A stretch of 47,888 bases of DNA from an uncultured Campylobacter sp. (lineage in GTDB: Bacteria; Campylobacterota; Campylobacteria; Campylobacterales; Campylobacteraceae). The translations under genes and the position numbers were made by a program. The notes beneath the pieces were generated by a model. That model did not search any database and was not told the origin of the DNA. It saw only the letters and a list, made by a program, of their open reading frames with translations. Shown here piece after piece: positions 39,671 through 47,618 of this stretch (the first letter of the stretch is position 1; every line of letters starts with the position of its first letter). The stretch is taken from contig NZ_CALIJA010000102.1 in NCBI RefSeq assembly GCF_938017615.1, positions 1 through 47,888 of the forward strand, read 5' to 3'.

Positions 39671-40405
39671 CTAATTTAAGTTTAAGTTTTTTGGAATTAG
39701 CATAAATTTTTCGCTTTTTGCGACCTCGTAAATTTTGCTCCTAACCCCGAACGAGCATAAATTTATATATTTTTTTTCGCCAAAATATAAAATTTCATCT
39801 TGATGATAGTGCCCCTCGATGATTAAATTTGCCGCGTAAAAATCGATCTTCGGCGCGATTATATCCTTAAAATTTGGCATTTTTTTGTATAGATTTTTCC
39901 CCTCTTGCGATTTTAAGATCATCTTTGAAATTTTAAATTTTAAAGCGCGATCGAGCAGGTCCATAAATTTCAGAAAAGCTCTGTTTCGTAGCGAAAGCAG
40001 CGCAAACTGCGTTAGACGCGGCAAAAACAGATCGCCGTGCGCGATCTGCACCGCTTCGCCGCTCTCGCAGATAAATTTCACGGGCTGCGCGGCGTTTGGA
40101 TAAACTTTTGCGCGGGGGAAAATTTCGCGCAGGTTAAAATCGTGGTTGCCCTCGAAGTAAAAAATTTCGCATTTTTGCGACAGCTCGTTTATTAGCGCGA
40201 TCTCCTCTTCGTAGAAGCGCTGTACGTAGGTCGTGTTTGCCAAAAAATCAAACATGTCGCCCATCATAAAAATTTGAGGCGGCGGCGCGGGCTCAGCCTT
40301 CAGCGCGCGCAGAAATTTCAAAAATTGCGGTCTGCTCGCGCCCGCGTGCGCATCGCCGATAAAGATCGCGCCGGGTTTTATCGCCTGAATTTGATCATTT
40401 TGCAT
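39671..40405 (-). CDS. Calcineurin-like phosphoesterase, UDP-2,3-diacylglucosamine hydrolase (LpxH-like)
   Basis: 244 residues. Metal-binding motifs in order: GDAHAG (D18, H20), GDMFDFL, GNHDFNL, IAHGDLFL and EGHYHQD, all five blocks of the two-metal calcineurin-like fold, with LpxH-like spacing. LpxH removes UMP from UDP-diacylglucosamine in lipid A synthesis. lpxB, the next lipid A step, is encoded 1.6 kb upstream on the same strand, which agrees with this role. Some Campylobacterota use LpxI or LpxH variants, so the exact substrate is inferred. It stands between argC and serB. Confidence 0.87.
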   Translation of the reverse strand: MQNDQIQAIKPGAIFIGDAHAGASRPQFLKFLRALKAEPAPPPQIFMMGDMFDFLANTTYVQRFYEEEIALINELSQKCEIFYFEGNHDFNLREIFPRAKVYPNAAQPVKFICESGEAVQIAHGDLFLPRLTQFALLSLRNRAFLKFMDLLDRALKFKISKMILKSQEGKNLYKKMPNFKDIIAPKIDFYAANLIIEGHYHQDEILYFGEKKYINLCSFGVRSKIYEVAKSEKFMLIPKNLNLN

Positions 40406-40447
40406 CTAGGCTCCCGCGCATGAGCGCTTTTGCAAAAAGCTCATCGC

Positions 40448-41455
40448 TTAAATTCCGTGTGCGATACGCGGCAACGCCGTAGCTTCGGCGAATCCGCACA
40501 TTAAATTTGCGTTTGCGACCGCCTGCGACGATGCTCCGCGCAAAAGATTATCGATTGCCGAGTTGATCCAAATTTTATCGCCCGCAGTTTTTACAAAAAT
40601 ATCGCAAAAGTGCGTCCCTGCGACGTTTTTTATACTCACGGGCTCGCTTCGGACGCGCACGAAAGGCTCGTTTGCGTAAAATTCCCGTAGCACCGCCTCT
40701 GCATCCACGCTCTTTTGCAGTACGCCAAACGCGCTAACCAGCATTCCGCGCGTAATCGGCAGCAAATTCGGCACGAAAATCGTACTAAATTCGCCGCCTT
40801 TTAAAATTTGCAGCTGCTCTTTGATCTCGTCTGCGTGGCGATGCGAGATCGGCGAGTAGGCATTTGCGTTTTCGTTCGCGCTTACGAAATGGCTGCTTGC
40901 TTTAAGAGTCTTGCCTGCGCCGCTTACTCCGCTTTTTGCGTCAATAAATACGCCGAGGGCGGGATCTAGTAGCCGCACAAACGGCGCGAGCGCCAAAATA
41001 GAGCAGGTGGGATAGCAGCCCGGATTTGCCGTAAGCCGCGCCGCGCGGATCTTCTCGCGATTTAGCTCGGGCAGTCCGTAAACGGCGTGAGATAAATTTT
41101 GCGGGTCTAAATGCGTGGTGTAATTCTTCTCGTAAAGCTCGCGGCTTAGGCGGTAATCAGCCGATAGATCGACTACCTTGACGTTTTTAAATTTTAAAAT
41201 TTCGCGGGCAAATTCCATCGCTTTTTCATGCGGCAACGCTAAAAAAATAAGATCGCATCTTTGCGCCGCAACTCGAGCATCCGCGGCTTCTACGTGCATC
41301 TCAAACACGTCGCGAAGCTGAGGGAAAATTTCACTTATCTCGCCCTGCGCCGAAGCGCCCAAATACGAAATTTCAAAGCCCGGGTGGGAAAGTAGAGCCT
41401 TAATCAGCTCAAGCCCCGTATAGCCGCTAACGCCAATGATCCCCGCTTTTTTCAT
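40448..41455 (-). CDS. argC: N-acetyl-gamma-glutamyl-phosphate reductase
   Basis: 335 residues; NADPH-dependent third step of arginine synthesis. Seen: nucleotide-binding GIIGVSGYTGLELIKALLSHP, FLALPHEKAMEFA, VVDLSADYRL, YGLPELNREKIRAARLTANPGCYPT with the catalytic Cys, SGVSGAGKTLKASSHF, and the histidine HRHADEIKEQ. The start is ATG 41455, one base after the greA stop; the open frame extends four codons upstream to a TTG that I reject. In C. jejuni, as I recall, argC lies elsewhere (Cj0224), so its position between greA and the LpxH-like gene differs. Confidence 0.97.
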   Translation of the reverse strand: MKKAGIIGVSGYTGLELIKALLSHPGFEISYLGASAQGEISEIFPQLRDVFEMHVEAADARVAAQRCDLIFLALPHEKAMEFAREILKFKNVKVVDLSADYRLSRELYEKNYTTHLDPQNLSHAVYGLPELNREKIRAARLTANPGCYPTCSILALAPFVRLLDPALGVFIDAKSGVSGAGKTLKASSHFVSANENANAYSPISHRHADEIKEQLQILKGGEFSTIFVPNLLPITRGMLVSAFGVLQKSVDAEAVLREFYANEPFVRVRSEPVSIKNVAGTHFCDIFVKTAGDKIWINSAIDNLLRGASSQAVANANLMCGFAEATALPRIAHGI

Positions 41456-41456
41456 C

Positions 41457-41948
41457 TTATTTTCCAAATTTGATCGGCCTGTATTCGACGCTTAGAATTT
41501 CTACTTCGCGGGTGCCGGATGGGAGCTGAAGCACCACCTCATCGCCCTCGGCTTTGCCTAAAAGCTGGCGCGCAAGCGGCGTATTAATATTGATGAGCTT
41601 GCGCGAGATGTCCGCCTCGCTAAGTCCCACGATGACGTAGGTCTCCTCTCGCTCGGTCTCCACGTCCATAAAGGTAACGGTGGAGCCGAATTTTACGCGG
41701 TCGTGCTCGTAAGTGGAAGGGTCGATGATTTTACTGCGAGAGACGATGTCGCTAAGCTCGGCGATACGCGAGAGCAGAAACGCCTGCTCTTCGCGCGCCG
41801 CGTGGTACTCGGCGTTTTCTTTCAGATCGCCGTGTCCGCGCGCGATGTCGATCTGCTGCACGATGTGGGGCAGCTTCACGCTCTGAAGCTCTTTGAGTTC
41901 GGAGGTGATCTTTTCATATCCGTAAAGCGTCATTGGTTCTGTCGTCAT
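41457..41948 (-). CDS. greA: Transcription elongation factor GreA
   Basis: 163 residues. It restarts backtracked RNA polymerase by stimulating RNA cleavage. Seen: an N-terminal coiled coil with the acidic tip GHGDLKENAEYHAAREEQAFL (D and E residues that hold Mg2+), then the FKBP-like C-terminal domain (VKFGSTVTFMDVETEREETYVIVGLSEAD, ININTPLARQLLGKAEGDEV). Normal length. The gene follows lpxB by 48 bases on the same strand, the order recalled for C. jejuni (Cj0287c-Cj0288c). It has an AGGAAG ribosome site. It is followed after one base by argC. Confidence 0.98.
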   Translation of the reverse strand: MTTEPMTLYGYEKITSELKELQSVKLPHIVQQIDIARGHGDLKENAEYHAAREEQAFLLSRIAELSDIVSRSKIIDPSTYEHDRVKFGSTVTFMDVETEREETYVIVGLSEADISRKLININTPLARQLLGKAEGDEVVLQLPSGTREVEILSVEYRPIKFGK

Positions 41949-41996
41949 AATCTTCCTTTCTTTTTATCAAATTATATAAGCTTTAGCCTTAAAATT

Positions 41997-43166
41997 TTAG
42001 CTCGCAGGCTGCGTTAAAATTTTTGCCACGTTTTCGCTGGAACCGAATTTCAGATAATCTCGCAGCTTTTCGCTCGCAAGTTTAAATTTAGCGGCGTCGC
42101 AGCGCTCGTATGCGGCGAGTAGGTTTTGCGCGCTTACTTCGCCTTGCAAAAGCTCCTCGTGCAGCGGCTCCTCGCCCAAAAAATCAAAAATAATATTCGC
42201 AAGCCCCACGTGCTTTAGCTTTACGAGCTTTCGCGCGAGCCAAACGTCAAACGCGCGAGCCTTGTAGCACAGCACGAACGGAGTGCCGATGAGTGCCGCC
42301 TCAAGCGTCGCCGTACCCGAGCAGATAAAGGTAAAATCGCAATCCTTAAGCGTGGCGGGAGTATCGTTTGCGATGCTAAAGCCGTCCAGAGGCCCGTAAA
42401 TTTCATCCCTTTGATCCATCAGATGCGGCGGGATTATCAAGACTCGCTCGCTATTTTCAAATTTAGGCGCAAGGGCTCTAAAAATCGGCATCAGTCTTGA
42501 AATTTCAGCCCTGCGCGAGCCCGGCATAAAGGCGATCTTGCCCTGTTTTTCGTAGCTTGTTTTTTGAAATTTTATCTCGTCAAGCAGCGGATGTCCCACG
42601 AAAGAGTACTTTGCGGTTTTGGCGCTTTGACCGCTTGGGCGCGCGGTATCTTTATCTTTTGTTTCTTGTAGTGCAGCGTCTTTGCTTTCCGCTTCTTGCG
42701 GCACAGCGCCTTTATCTCCCTCGCAATCCGCGCCGAAAAATTTTGCCTCAAAAGGCCAGATTGAGAGCAGATTATCGCAAAACGCCTTCAGCTTCTCCGC
42801 TCTGTGCGGCTTCCACGCCCAAACCTGCGGCAGGATATAATATGAAATTTCCGCGCGCGTGCCGCTATTTTTGATCGCGCGGGCAAGCGGTAGATTAAAC
42901 GCGGGCGAGTCGATCAAAAGCACGCGATCGCACTCCGCCGCAAGCCGCGTCATCTGCGCTATAGCGCGCTTTGCTTTTAAAATCAGCGGCAGAATTTCTA
43001 TAAAGCCCATCGCCGAAAATTCGCTGCTTTTGTATATCGGCGAGCCAAGCTTTTCATCGAAAATTCCGCAAATCTCGCAAGCGGGATCGAGCCTTTTAAG
43101 ATGCGCTAGAACCTCTTTGAAATGCAGGTTCGCAGAGGGCTCTAGGCAAGAGATTAAATATTTCAA
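41997..43166 (-). CDS. lpxB: Lipid-A-disaccharide synthase, with in-frame tandem repeat
   Basis: 389 residues; a GT19 glycosyltransferase at the inner membrane that joins UDP-diacylglucosamine and lipid X. Seen: the EPSANLHFKEVL start, GFIEILP, VLLIDSPAFNLPLA, YYILPQVWAWKPHRAEKL, LSIWPFEAKFF, FVGHPLLDEI, IAFMPGSRRAEI, and SGTATLEAALIGTPFVLCYKA. Between PFEAKFFGADCE and YSFVGHPLL, where LpxB normally has a short loop, there is a charged insert with three 10-residue repeats (152-181). The active-site blocks are intact, so the protein should work. Its divergent neighbour, the lipoprotein gene, starts 68 bases away. Confidence 0.96.
   Translation of the reverse strand: MKYLISCLEPSANLHFKEVLAHLKRLDPACEICGIFDEKLGSPIYKSSEFSAMGFIEILPLILKAKRAIAQMTRLAAECDRVLLIDSPAFNLPLARAIKNSGTRAEISYYILPQVWAWKPHRAEKLKAFCDNLLSIWPFEAKFFGADCEGDKGAVPQEAESKDAALQETKDKDTARPSGQSAKTAKYSFVGHPLLDEIKFQKTSYEKQGKIAFMPGSRRAEISRLMPIFRALAPKFENSERVLIIPPHLMDQRDEIYGPLDGFSIANDTPATLKDCDFTFICSGTATLEAALIGTPFVLCYKARAFDVWLARKLVKLKHVGLANIIFDFLGEEPLHEELLQGEVSAQNLLAAYERCDAAKFKLASEKLRDYLKFGSSENVAKILTQPAS
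42624..42713. repeat. Three 30-bp in-frame tandem repeats inside lpxB
   Basis: Units at 42684-42713, 42654-42683 and 42624-42653 encode KGAVPQEAES, KDAALQETKD and KDTARPSGQS. The first two are clearly related, the third less so. The 10-codon period equals that of the repeat ORF between lysA and pheA. Confidence 0.7.
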
Positions 43167-43234
43167 ATTTAGCCTTTTAAATTTTTGTTAATTATAGCAA
43201 AATGTGCTAAAATTAAGCCGACAAAGGATTTAAG

Positions 43235-43735
43235 ATGAGAAATTTTAAAATTTTAGCGCTATGTGGCGCGTTCGTGATATTGCTAGGCGGTTGCGGCGCG
43301 GCTAAATATCAAAAGCGTCAAGTCACCGAGGATCCCGCAGTAACTGCACGCTTTGAGGCGCTTAGTAAGCTAGGCTCGCCCGCACTCGTCGCTAAAGCCG
43401 CAGCTAGCGAGATCGCAGCAGACGTAGGCGGCGCCAAGCCCCACGTTAAGGTCGCGCAGTTTGCCTTCCTCGAAGAAATTAGCGCACAAGGAAGCGATCT
43501 GATCTATGCCTACTCGCTAAGCCCTGGCTGGGCGAGCTTAAAAAGCTCCGATCGGCAAAAATATCTCAAATTGCTAGCCAAAGATATTACCGAAAATGAC
43601 TGCAACGCACCTAGTACGCGAGCTTTATTGCGAAGCGGAGTGCGCGAAGTGCACCGATTTTTCTACGATTATCCAAGCTCGCATCTACTTGATTCGCAAG
43701 TAAGTGAGGAGATATGCCGTAAAGCGGAGTTGTAG
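43235..43735 (+). CDS. Lipoprotein of unknown function (166 aa)
   Basis: A 166-residue protein with a lipoprotein signal: MRNFKILALCGAFVILLGGC, lipobox LGGC, so Cys20 is lipidated. The mature chain has an Ala-rich helical part (ALSKLGSPALVAKAAASEIAADVG), a mixed middle (FAFLEEISAQGSDLIYAYSLSPGW) and two further cysteines (ENDCNAP, EEICRKA) that may pair. It is divergent from lpxB and alone in its direction until surE. Ribosome site AAAGGA before ATG 43235. Probably anchored in the outer or inner membrane; the family is not recognised. Confidence 0.82.
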   Translation: MRNFKILALCGAFVILLGGCGAAKYQKRQVTEDPAVTARFEALSKLGSPALVAKAAASEIAADVGGAKPHVKVAQFAFLEEISAQGSDLIYAYSLSPGWASLKSSDRQKYLKLLAKDITENDCNAPSTRALLRSGVREVHRFFYDYPSSHLLDSQVSEEICRKAEL

Positions 43736-44148
43736 AATATCTCGCATAATTTTATGCCGCGGATTTACATCGGCGCGAAAGCGAAATTTTATGGTGTAAA
43801 ATCTGTGATAATTTAAAAGGCGAAATTTTGTGGCGAGTTGCGGAGTGCGGTCGCAAAATTTAATTTAAGAAATTTCGAAAGTGAAATTTAGGAGATGAAA
43901 TTACGTGGCAGGCTATAAAATTTGTAGCGAAAAAAGATAAAATTTCGTAGCAAAAAGACGGAATTTTTCTATGAATTTTGTAATCTAAGTTCGTGATGGA
44001 ATTTTTGCGAAAAAATTTGGCACGATGAAATTTTACGCCGCGCAAGCTAAGTAGCAATTTTGCATAGTAAAGAATTGAGCGTTAGAATTTTTGCAGATAG
44101 AATTCCGCCCCGATAGGTCTGTCGTGAAATTTTAGCTAAAGAGAGAAT
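43736..44148. repeat. Intergenic array of degenerate AAATTT-centred units
   Basis: About 413 bases without a gene. The core GCGAAATTTT, GATGAAATTT, GATAAAATTT or GACGGAATTTT recurs roughly every 20-40 bases (for example at 43781, 43820, 43880, 43896, 43939, 43959, 43997 and 44027). A 65-codon open frame on the minus strand (43860-44057) is made of these units and has no ribosome site. The surE promoter is presumably in the last 60 bases. Confidence 0.6.
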
Positions 44149-44928
44149 ATGAAAGAAATTTTAATCACCAATGACGACGGATTCGAAGCGCGCGGTCTTT
44201 TAGAGCTCGCAAGCGCGCTAAGATCGGTCGCAAACGTCACCATCGTAGCGCCGAGCTCGGAAAAATCGGCATGCTCACACTCGCTCACGCTCACGCGCCC
44301 GCTTAGATTTGTAAAGCTCGATGACGGATTTTTTAAACTCGACGACGCTACGCCCGCAGACTGCGTGTATTTGGCGCTCCGCGCGCTGTATAACCATAAG
44401 CCCGATCTCGTGGTAAGCGGCATAAATCACGGCGCCAACGTCGCGGAGGACGTGACCTATTCGGGCACTTGCGGAGGCGCGATGGAGGGGGTTTTGCAAG
44501 GCATTCCCGCGCTTGCGGTGAGCCAGTTTTACGTCGCGGACTCGCTGCAGCGGTACGGATTTGATCTTGCATGCGAGCTCGCGGTTGATCTAGTGGAAAA
44601 AATCTTTAAAAACGGCTTTCCGCTGCCGCCGAAGCAGTTTTTAAATTTAAATGTTCCTGCCGTCTCAAAGCAAGATTTTAAGGGGCTAACGGTCGCGCCC
44701 TGCGGCGAGAAGCTCTACGACACCGACGCGCAGCTAAATCGCAATCCGCGCGGAATGGAGTATTATTGGCTCGGCAAATCTACGCTCAGTTTTGATGCGA
44801 GCAAAAACGAAAACAGCGACATTTCGGTGCTTTTTGAGGGGCGAGCGACGCTAAGCCCGATCAAGCTAAATTTGACCGCGCACGAGCAGATGAGCGCGCT
44901 AGAAAGGTGGATGAAAAACGATGAGTGA
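44149..44928 (+). CDS. surE: 5'/3'-nucleotidase SurE
   Basis: 259 residues; a metal-dependent nucleoside monophosphatase linked to stress survival. Seen: ILITNDDGFEARG with D9-D10, VTIVAPSSEKSACSHSLTLTRPL, the GINHGANVAEDVTYSGTCGGAMEG core including the metal-binding Asn, and PKQFLNLNVPAV. Normal length. The stop overlaps the tcdA-like start by eight bases, so the two are coupled. The surE-ThiF pair matches the C. jejuni order I recall (Cj0293-Cj0294). The ribosome site is AAGAGAGAAT, modest. Confidence 0.97.
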   Translation: MKEILITNDDGFEARGLLELASALRSVANVTIVAPSSEKSACSHSLTLTRPLRFVKLDDGFFKLDDATPADCVYLALRALYNHKPDLVVSGINHGANVAEDVTYSGTCGGAMEGVLQGIPALAVSQFYVADSLQRYGFDLACELAVDLVEKIFKNGFPLPPKQFLNLNVPAVSKQDFKGLTVAPCGEKLYDTDAQLNRNPRGMEYYWLGKSTLSFDASKNENSDISVLFEGRATLSPIKLNLTAHEQMSALERWMKNDE

Positions 44929-45586
44929 GGTCGTAGTAGACCGCTTTTCGCGCTCGCGCCTACTTTTCGGCGAGGATTTTGCAAGGCTTCAAAGCGCTAA
45001 AATTTTAATCTGCGGCGGCGGCGGCGTGGGCGGAGCGGCGATAGAGGCGCTGTACCGCAGCGGCGCGGTAAGCTTAAGCGTAATCGATTGCGATCGCTTC
45101 GAGATCACCAACCAAAACCGCCAGCTTGGAAGCGAGCACGTAGGCGAGCTAAAATGCGAGGTTTTCGCGCGCAAATTTAAAGGCGTGACGCCGATCGCCG
45201 CCAGGATCGATGAGGAATTTTTATCGGAATTTGATCTGGCAAAATTTGATTTCGTAATCGACGCTATCGATGACGTGGGCGCTAAGATCGCTCTTGCGCT
45301 GCGCTGCAGTGAGGCTGGCGTAGGGTTTGTAAGCTCGATGGGCGGCGCAAAGAGGCTCGATCCCGCTAAAATCGAAATCCGCTCAATCTGGCGGACGCAA
45401 GGCGATCCGCTCGCGCGCAAGATCAGATATGAGCTGCGAAAGCGCGGCTTTGCGGGCGATTTTGACGTCGTCTGCTCGAGCGAGCCGCCGCGCGTCAAAT
45501 CGATGGGCAGCTTCATGGGCGTGACCGCGAGCTTCGGGCTTTTCATCGCAAGCTACGTCGTGCGCAGGCTGATAAGCAAGCGATAA
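44921..45586 (+). CDS. ThiF/E1-like protein, likely tRNA t6A dehydratase (TcdA family)
   Basis: 221 residues. Seen: RFSRSRLLFGEDFARLQSAKILICGGGGVGGAAIEALYRSG, with the glycine-rich ATP loop; VIDCDRFEITNQNRQLGS, the ThiF/MoeB/TcdA signature; DFVIDAIDDVGAKIAL; and SSMGGAKRLDPAKIEIRSIWRTQGDPLARKIRYELRKRG, which is characteristic of TcdA/CsdL rather than ThiF or MoeB. TcdA turns t6A37 of tRNA into cyclic ct6A in an ATP-dependent step. There is no CxxC zinc pair as in MoeB. It is shorter than E. coli TcdA, usual for Campylobacter. Coupled to surE by an eight-base overlap. Confidence 0.85.
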   Translation: MSEVVVDRFSRSRLLFGEDFARLQSAKILICGGGGVGGAAIEALYRSGAVSLSVIDCDRFEITNQNRQLGSEHVGELKCEVFARKFKGVTPIAARIDEEFLSEFDLAKFDFVIDAIDDVGAKIALALRCSEAGVGFVSSMGGAKRLDPAKIEIRSIWRTQGDPLARKIRYELRKRGFAGDFDVVCSSEPPRVKSMGSFMGVTASFGLFIASYVVRRLISKR

Positions 45587-46266
45587 ATTTAAATGCTTAA
45601 AATTTTATAGCGTTTCGGCGTGCGGCTCCGGCTAATCGGGCTTTGAGGTTAAATTTTAGATATTTTGAGCTTTTGATCTGAGCGCGCTTTGTATGCGGTA
45701 CGGCGCGGCAAGTGCTTTGCGGACGCGTGCGGTTAAAATACAAAGCGGCGAAAGAGGAATTTTACCGGATGACGAAGATAAAATTTGCTCGGCACGAAGG
45801 TGAAATTTCATTGCTGCGAAGGATAAAATTTTATCCGCAAAGACCAGCACAGGCTCGGCGCGAGATGAAATTTAAGGACCACGCAAGCTACGCACGTAGG
45901 TCAATGTATACGGCGCGCAGTTTTAACAAGCGCATATAGCAAGCCTAGGATTAAAAATCTAAATAGGCGGATCGCAAGCTTGCTCGTGAGCGAAATTTAA
46001 GCAAGCCAAGTTTACGCAAATGTTCTTTGCGGCGAATTTTCATAGCAGCGCGATTTGAAATTTTATCGCGACTTTGCGCTTTTTGATGCAAGAAAAGGCG
46101 CGCTCAGGCAAGCAAAACCAAATTAGCGCGCATCGGTCGCCGCGTAGCGACTAAGCGTAAAGTGTAAGCAGGGCTCAAGCAAACGCAGCGGCAAGCTTAC
46201 TTCTAAATTCCATTTTTTACCGCTCGCAAAAAGCGGAATTTAGAAATTTAATTTAAAGGAGCAGCG
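45587..46266. repeat. 680-bp intergenic region with degenerate AAATTT-centred units
   Basis: No supported gene. From 45640 to 46080 the words GATAAAATTT, GGTGAAATTT and GAGATGAAATTTAAGG recur with irregular spacing. An open frame at 45712-45939 reads through them (repeated IKF/MKF) but lacks a ribosome site and a domain. A partial inverted repeat GCAAGCTTGC occurs near 45970. The last 100 bases (46160-46260) should hold the nitroreductase promoter; AAAGGAG lies just before its ATG. Confidence 0.5.
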
Positions 46267-46764
46267 ATGAATGAAATTTTTACACGCACGAGCGTGCGGA
46301 ATTTTACCGAAAAAATGCCGAGCGACGATCAGATCGAGCTTGTGCTAAAAGCCGCGATGCAAGCCCCTAGTGCGGGCAACCAGCGCTCATGGGAATTTTA
46401 CGTAGTACGCGACCGCACCACGCTTACGCTACTTAGCAGCGTCGGCACCTACGGCGGCTGCACGAAAGATGCGCCGCTTGCGATCGTGGTCTGCACGCGC
46501 AAAAGCGGCTTAAAATTCCAGCCCTACGCTCGCTACGACTGCGCTTGTGCGGCAGAAAATCTTTGGCTGGCGGCGCACCATTTGGGGCTTGGCACCACGT
46601 GGCTGGGCGTAGCGCCCGATATTTACGCGATGGAGCGCGTAAGAGAAATTTTGGATCTGCCTGGGCATTTAGAGGCGTTTTGCATTATGCCTTTGGGCTT
46701 TCCGTCTCGCGTCACAAAGGCGCATTCACGTTTTGAGCCCGCTAAAATTCACTTCGTAGGCTAG
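46267..46764 (+). CDS. Nitroreductase-family protein
   Basis: 165 residues, FMN-dependent, short form. Seen: FTRTSVRNFTEKMPSDDQIELVLKAAMQAPSAGNQRSWEFYVV, the N-terminal FMN-binding signature (RxSxRxF and APSAxNxQ-like), DAPLAIVVC, a mid-region DCACAAENLWLAAHHLGLGTTWLGV, and the C-terminal IMPLGFPS. Members reduce nitro groups, quinones or flavins using NAD(P)H. The exact substrate is unknown. Strong ribosome site AAAGGAGC. It ends two bases before modD, so the two are likely co-transcribed, although a functional link is not obvious. Confidence 0.93.
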   Translation: MNEIFTRTSVRNFTEKMPSDDQIELVLKAAMQAPSAGNQRSWEFYVVRDRTTLTLLSSVGTYGGCTKDAPLAIVVCTRKSGLKFQPYARYDCACAAENLWLAAHHLGLGTTWLGVAPDIYAMERVREILDLPGHLEAFCIMPLGFPSRVTKAHSRFEPAKIHFVG

Positions 46765-46766
46765 AT

Positions 46767-47618
46767 ATGTTTATTTCACAGAGTAAAATCGACGATCTAA
46801 TCGCTAGCGACGGCGCGTTTTTGGACCTTACGACCGAGCTTTTACAGGACTTCGTGGATTTAAACGCGCCCGCGCGGCTTTCGATCGTAACGAGGCAGGA
46901 TCTGATCTTTAGCGGCGGAGGAATAGCGCGCGAAGTAGCGGCGCGCTTTGGTTGCGAGACGCAGCATCTAGCGCGCGAGGGAAGCGCATTTAGCGCAGGG
47001 GATGAAATTTTTAGCGCGCGAGGGAGCTTCGAGAGCCTCCATAAGGCTTGGAAGATCGTTCAGATCGTGTTTGAGTACTCCTGCAAAATTTCTACTTACG
47101 CACACGAGATGGTTGCGCTGATGCGAGAGGCGAATCCGCGCTGCGTGCTGGGTGCGACGCGCAAGAGCCTTCCTTTTGCGAAGGAGCTTTGCGTAAATGC
47201 GCTGATTGCGGGCGGCGGGAGCATGCACCGCCTGGGGCTGCACGACAGCATCTTGTTTTTTTCAAACCATATCCGCGCGTTTGCGAGTTTTAGCGAGTTT
47301 TGCGCGCAGATCGCTAAATTTAAAGAGCGCGCGCCCGAGCGAAAGATAATGATCGAAGTAGCGAGCGAGCGCGAATTTAGCGAGCTCTTAAGATACGAGC
47401 CGGATGCGATAATGTGCGATAAGATGAGCCCTGGCGAGCTTAGAGCCTGCGTTTTGAGGCGAGATGAAACGGCGCCGCAGATTAAAATTTGCGCTGCGGG
47501 CGGCATAAATAAAAATAACTGCGCCGAGTTTGCGGCTACCGGCGCGGACGTGCTCGTAAGCTCGGCGGTTTGGAATCAGGGCGCGTGCGATCTGGGCGGA
47601 AAGATAGAGCTTATCTAA
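46767..47618 (+). CDS. modD: ModD, quinolinate-phosphoribosyltransferase-like protein of molybdenum loci
   Basis: 283 residues, related to nicotinate-nucleotide pyrophosphorylase (NadC). Seen: DLTTELLQDF, a FSGGGIAREVAARFGCE strand, the KIVQIVFEYSCKISTYAHEMV helix, GATRKSLPFAKELCVNALIAGGGSMHRLGLHDSILFFSNH (the core that binds phosphoribosyl in NadC, here with HRLGLHD), and KICAAGGINKNNCAEFAATGADVLVSSAV. The pattern matches ModD proteins found with the molybdate importer modABC in campylobacters and others; its role is unsettled. No modABC lies in the window, but it could follow beyond the right edge. No clear terminator downstream. Confidence 0.88.
   Translation: MFISQSKIDDLIASDGAFLDLTTELLQDFVDLNAPARLSIVTRQDLIFSGGGIAREVAARFGCETQHLAREGSAFSAGDEIFSARGSFESLHKAWKIVQIVFEYSCKISTYAHEMVALMREANPRCVLGATRKSLPFAKELCVNALIAGGGSMHRLGLHDSILFFSNHIRAFASFSEFCAQIAKFKERAPERKIMIEVASEREFSELLRYEPDAIMCDKMSPGELRACVLRRDETAPQIKICAAGGINKNNCAEFAATGADVLVSSAVWNQGACDLGGKIELI

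Noticed and set aside
41456..41467. TTG start for argC inside greA
   Set aside because: ATG 41455 follows greA directly and gives the family N-terminus MKKAGIIG.
43781..44040. Possible CRISPR array
   Set aside because: Units are short, irregularly spaced and poorly conserved, with no constant-length spacers and no cas genes.
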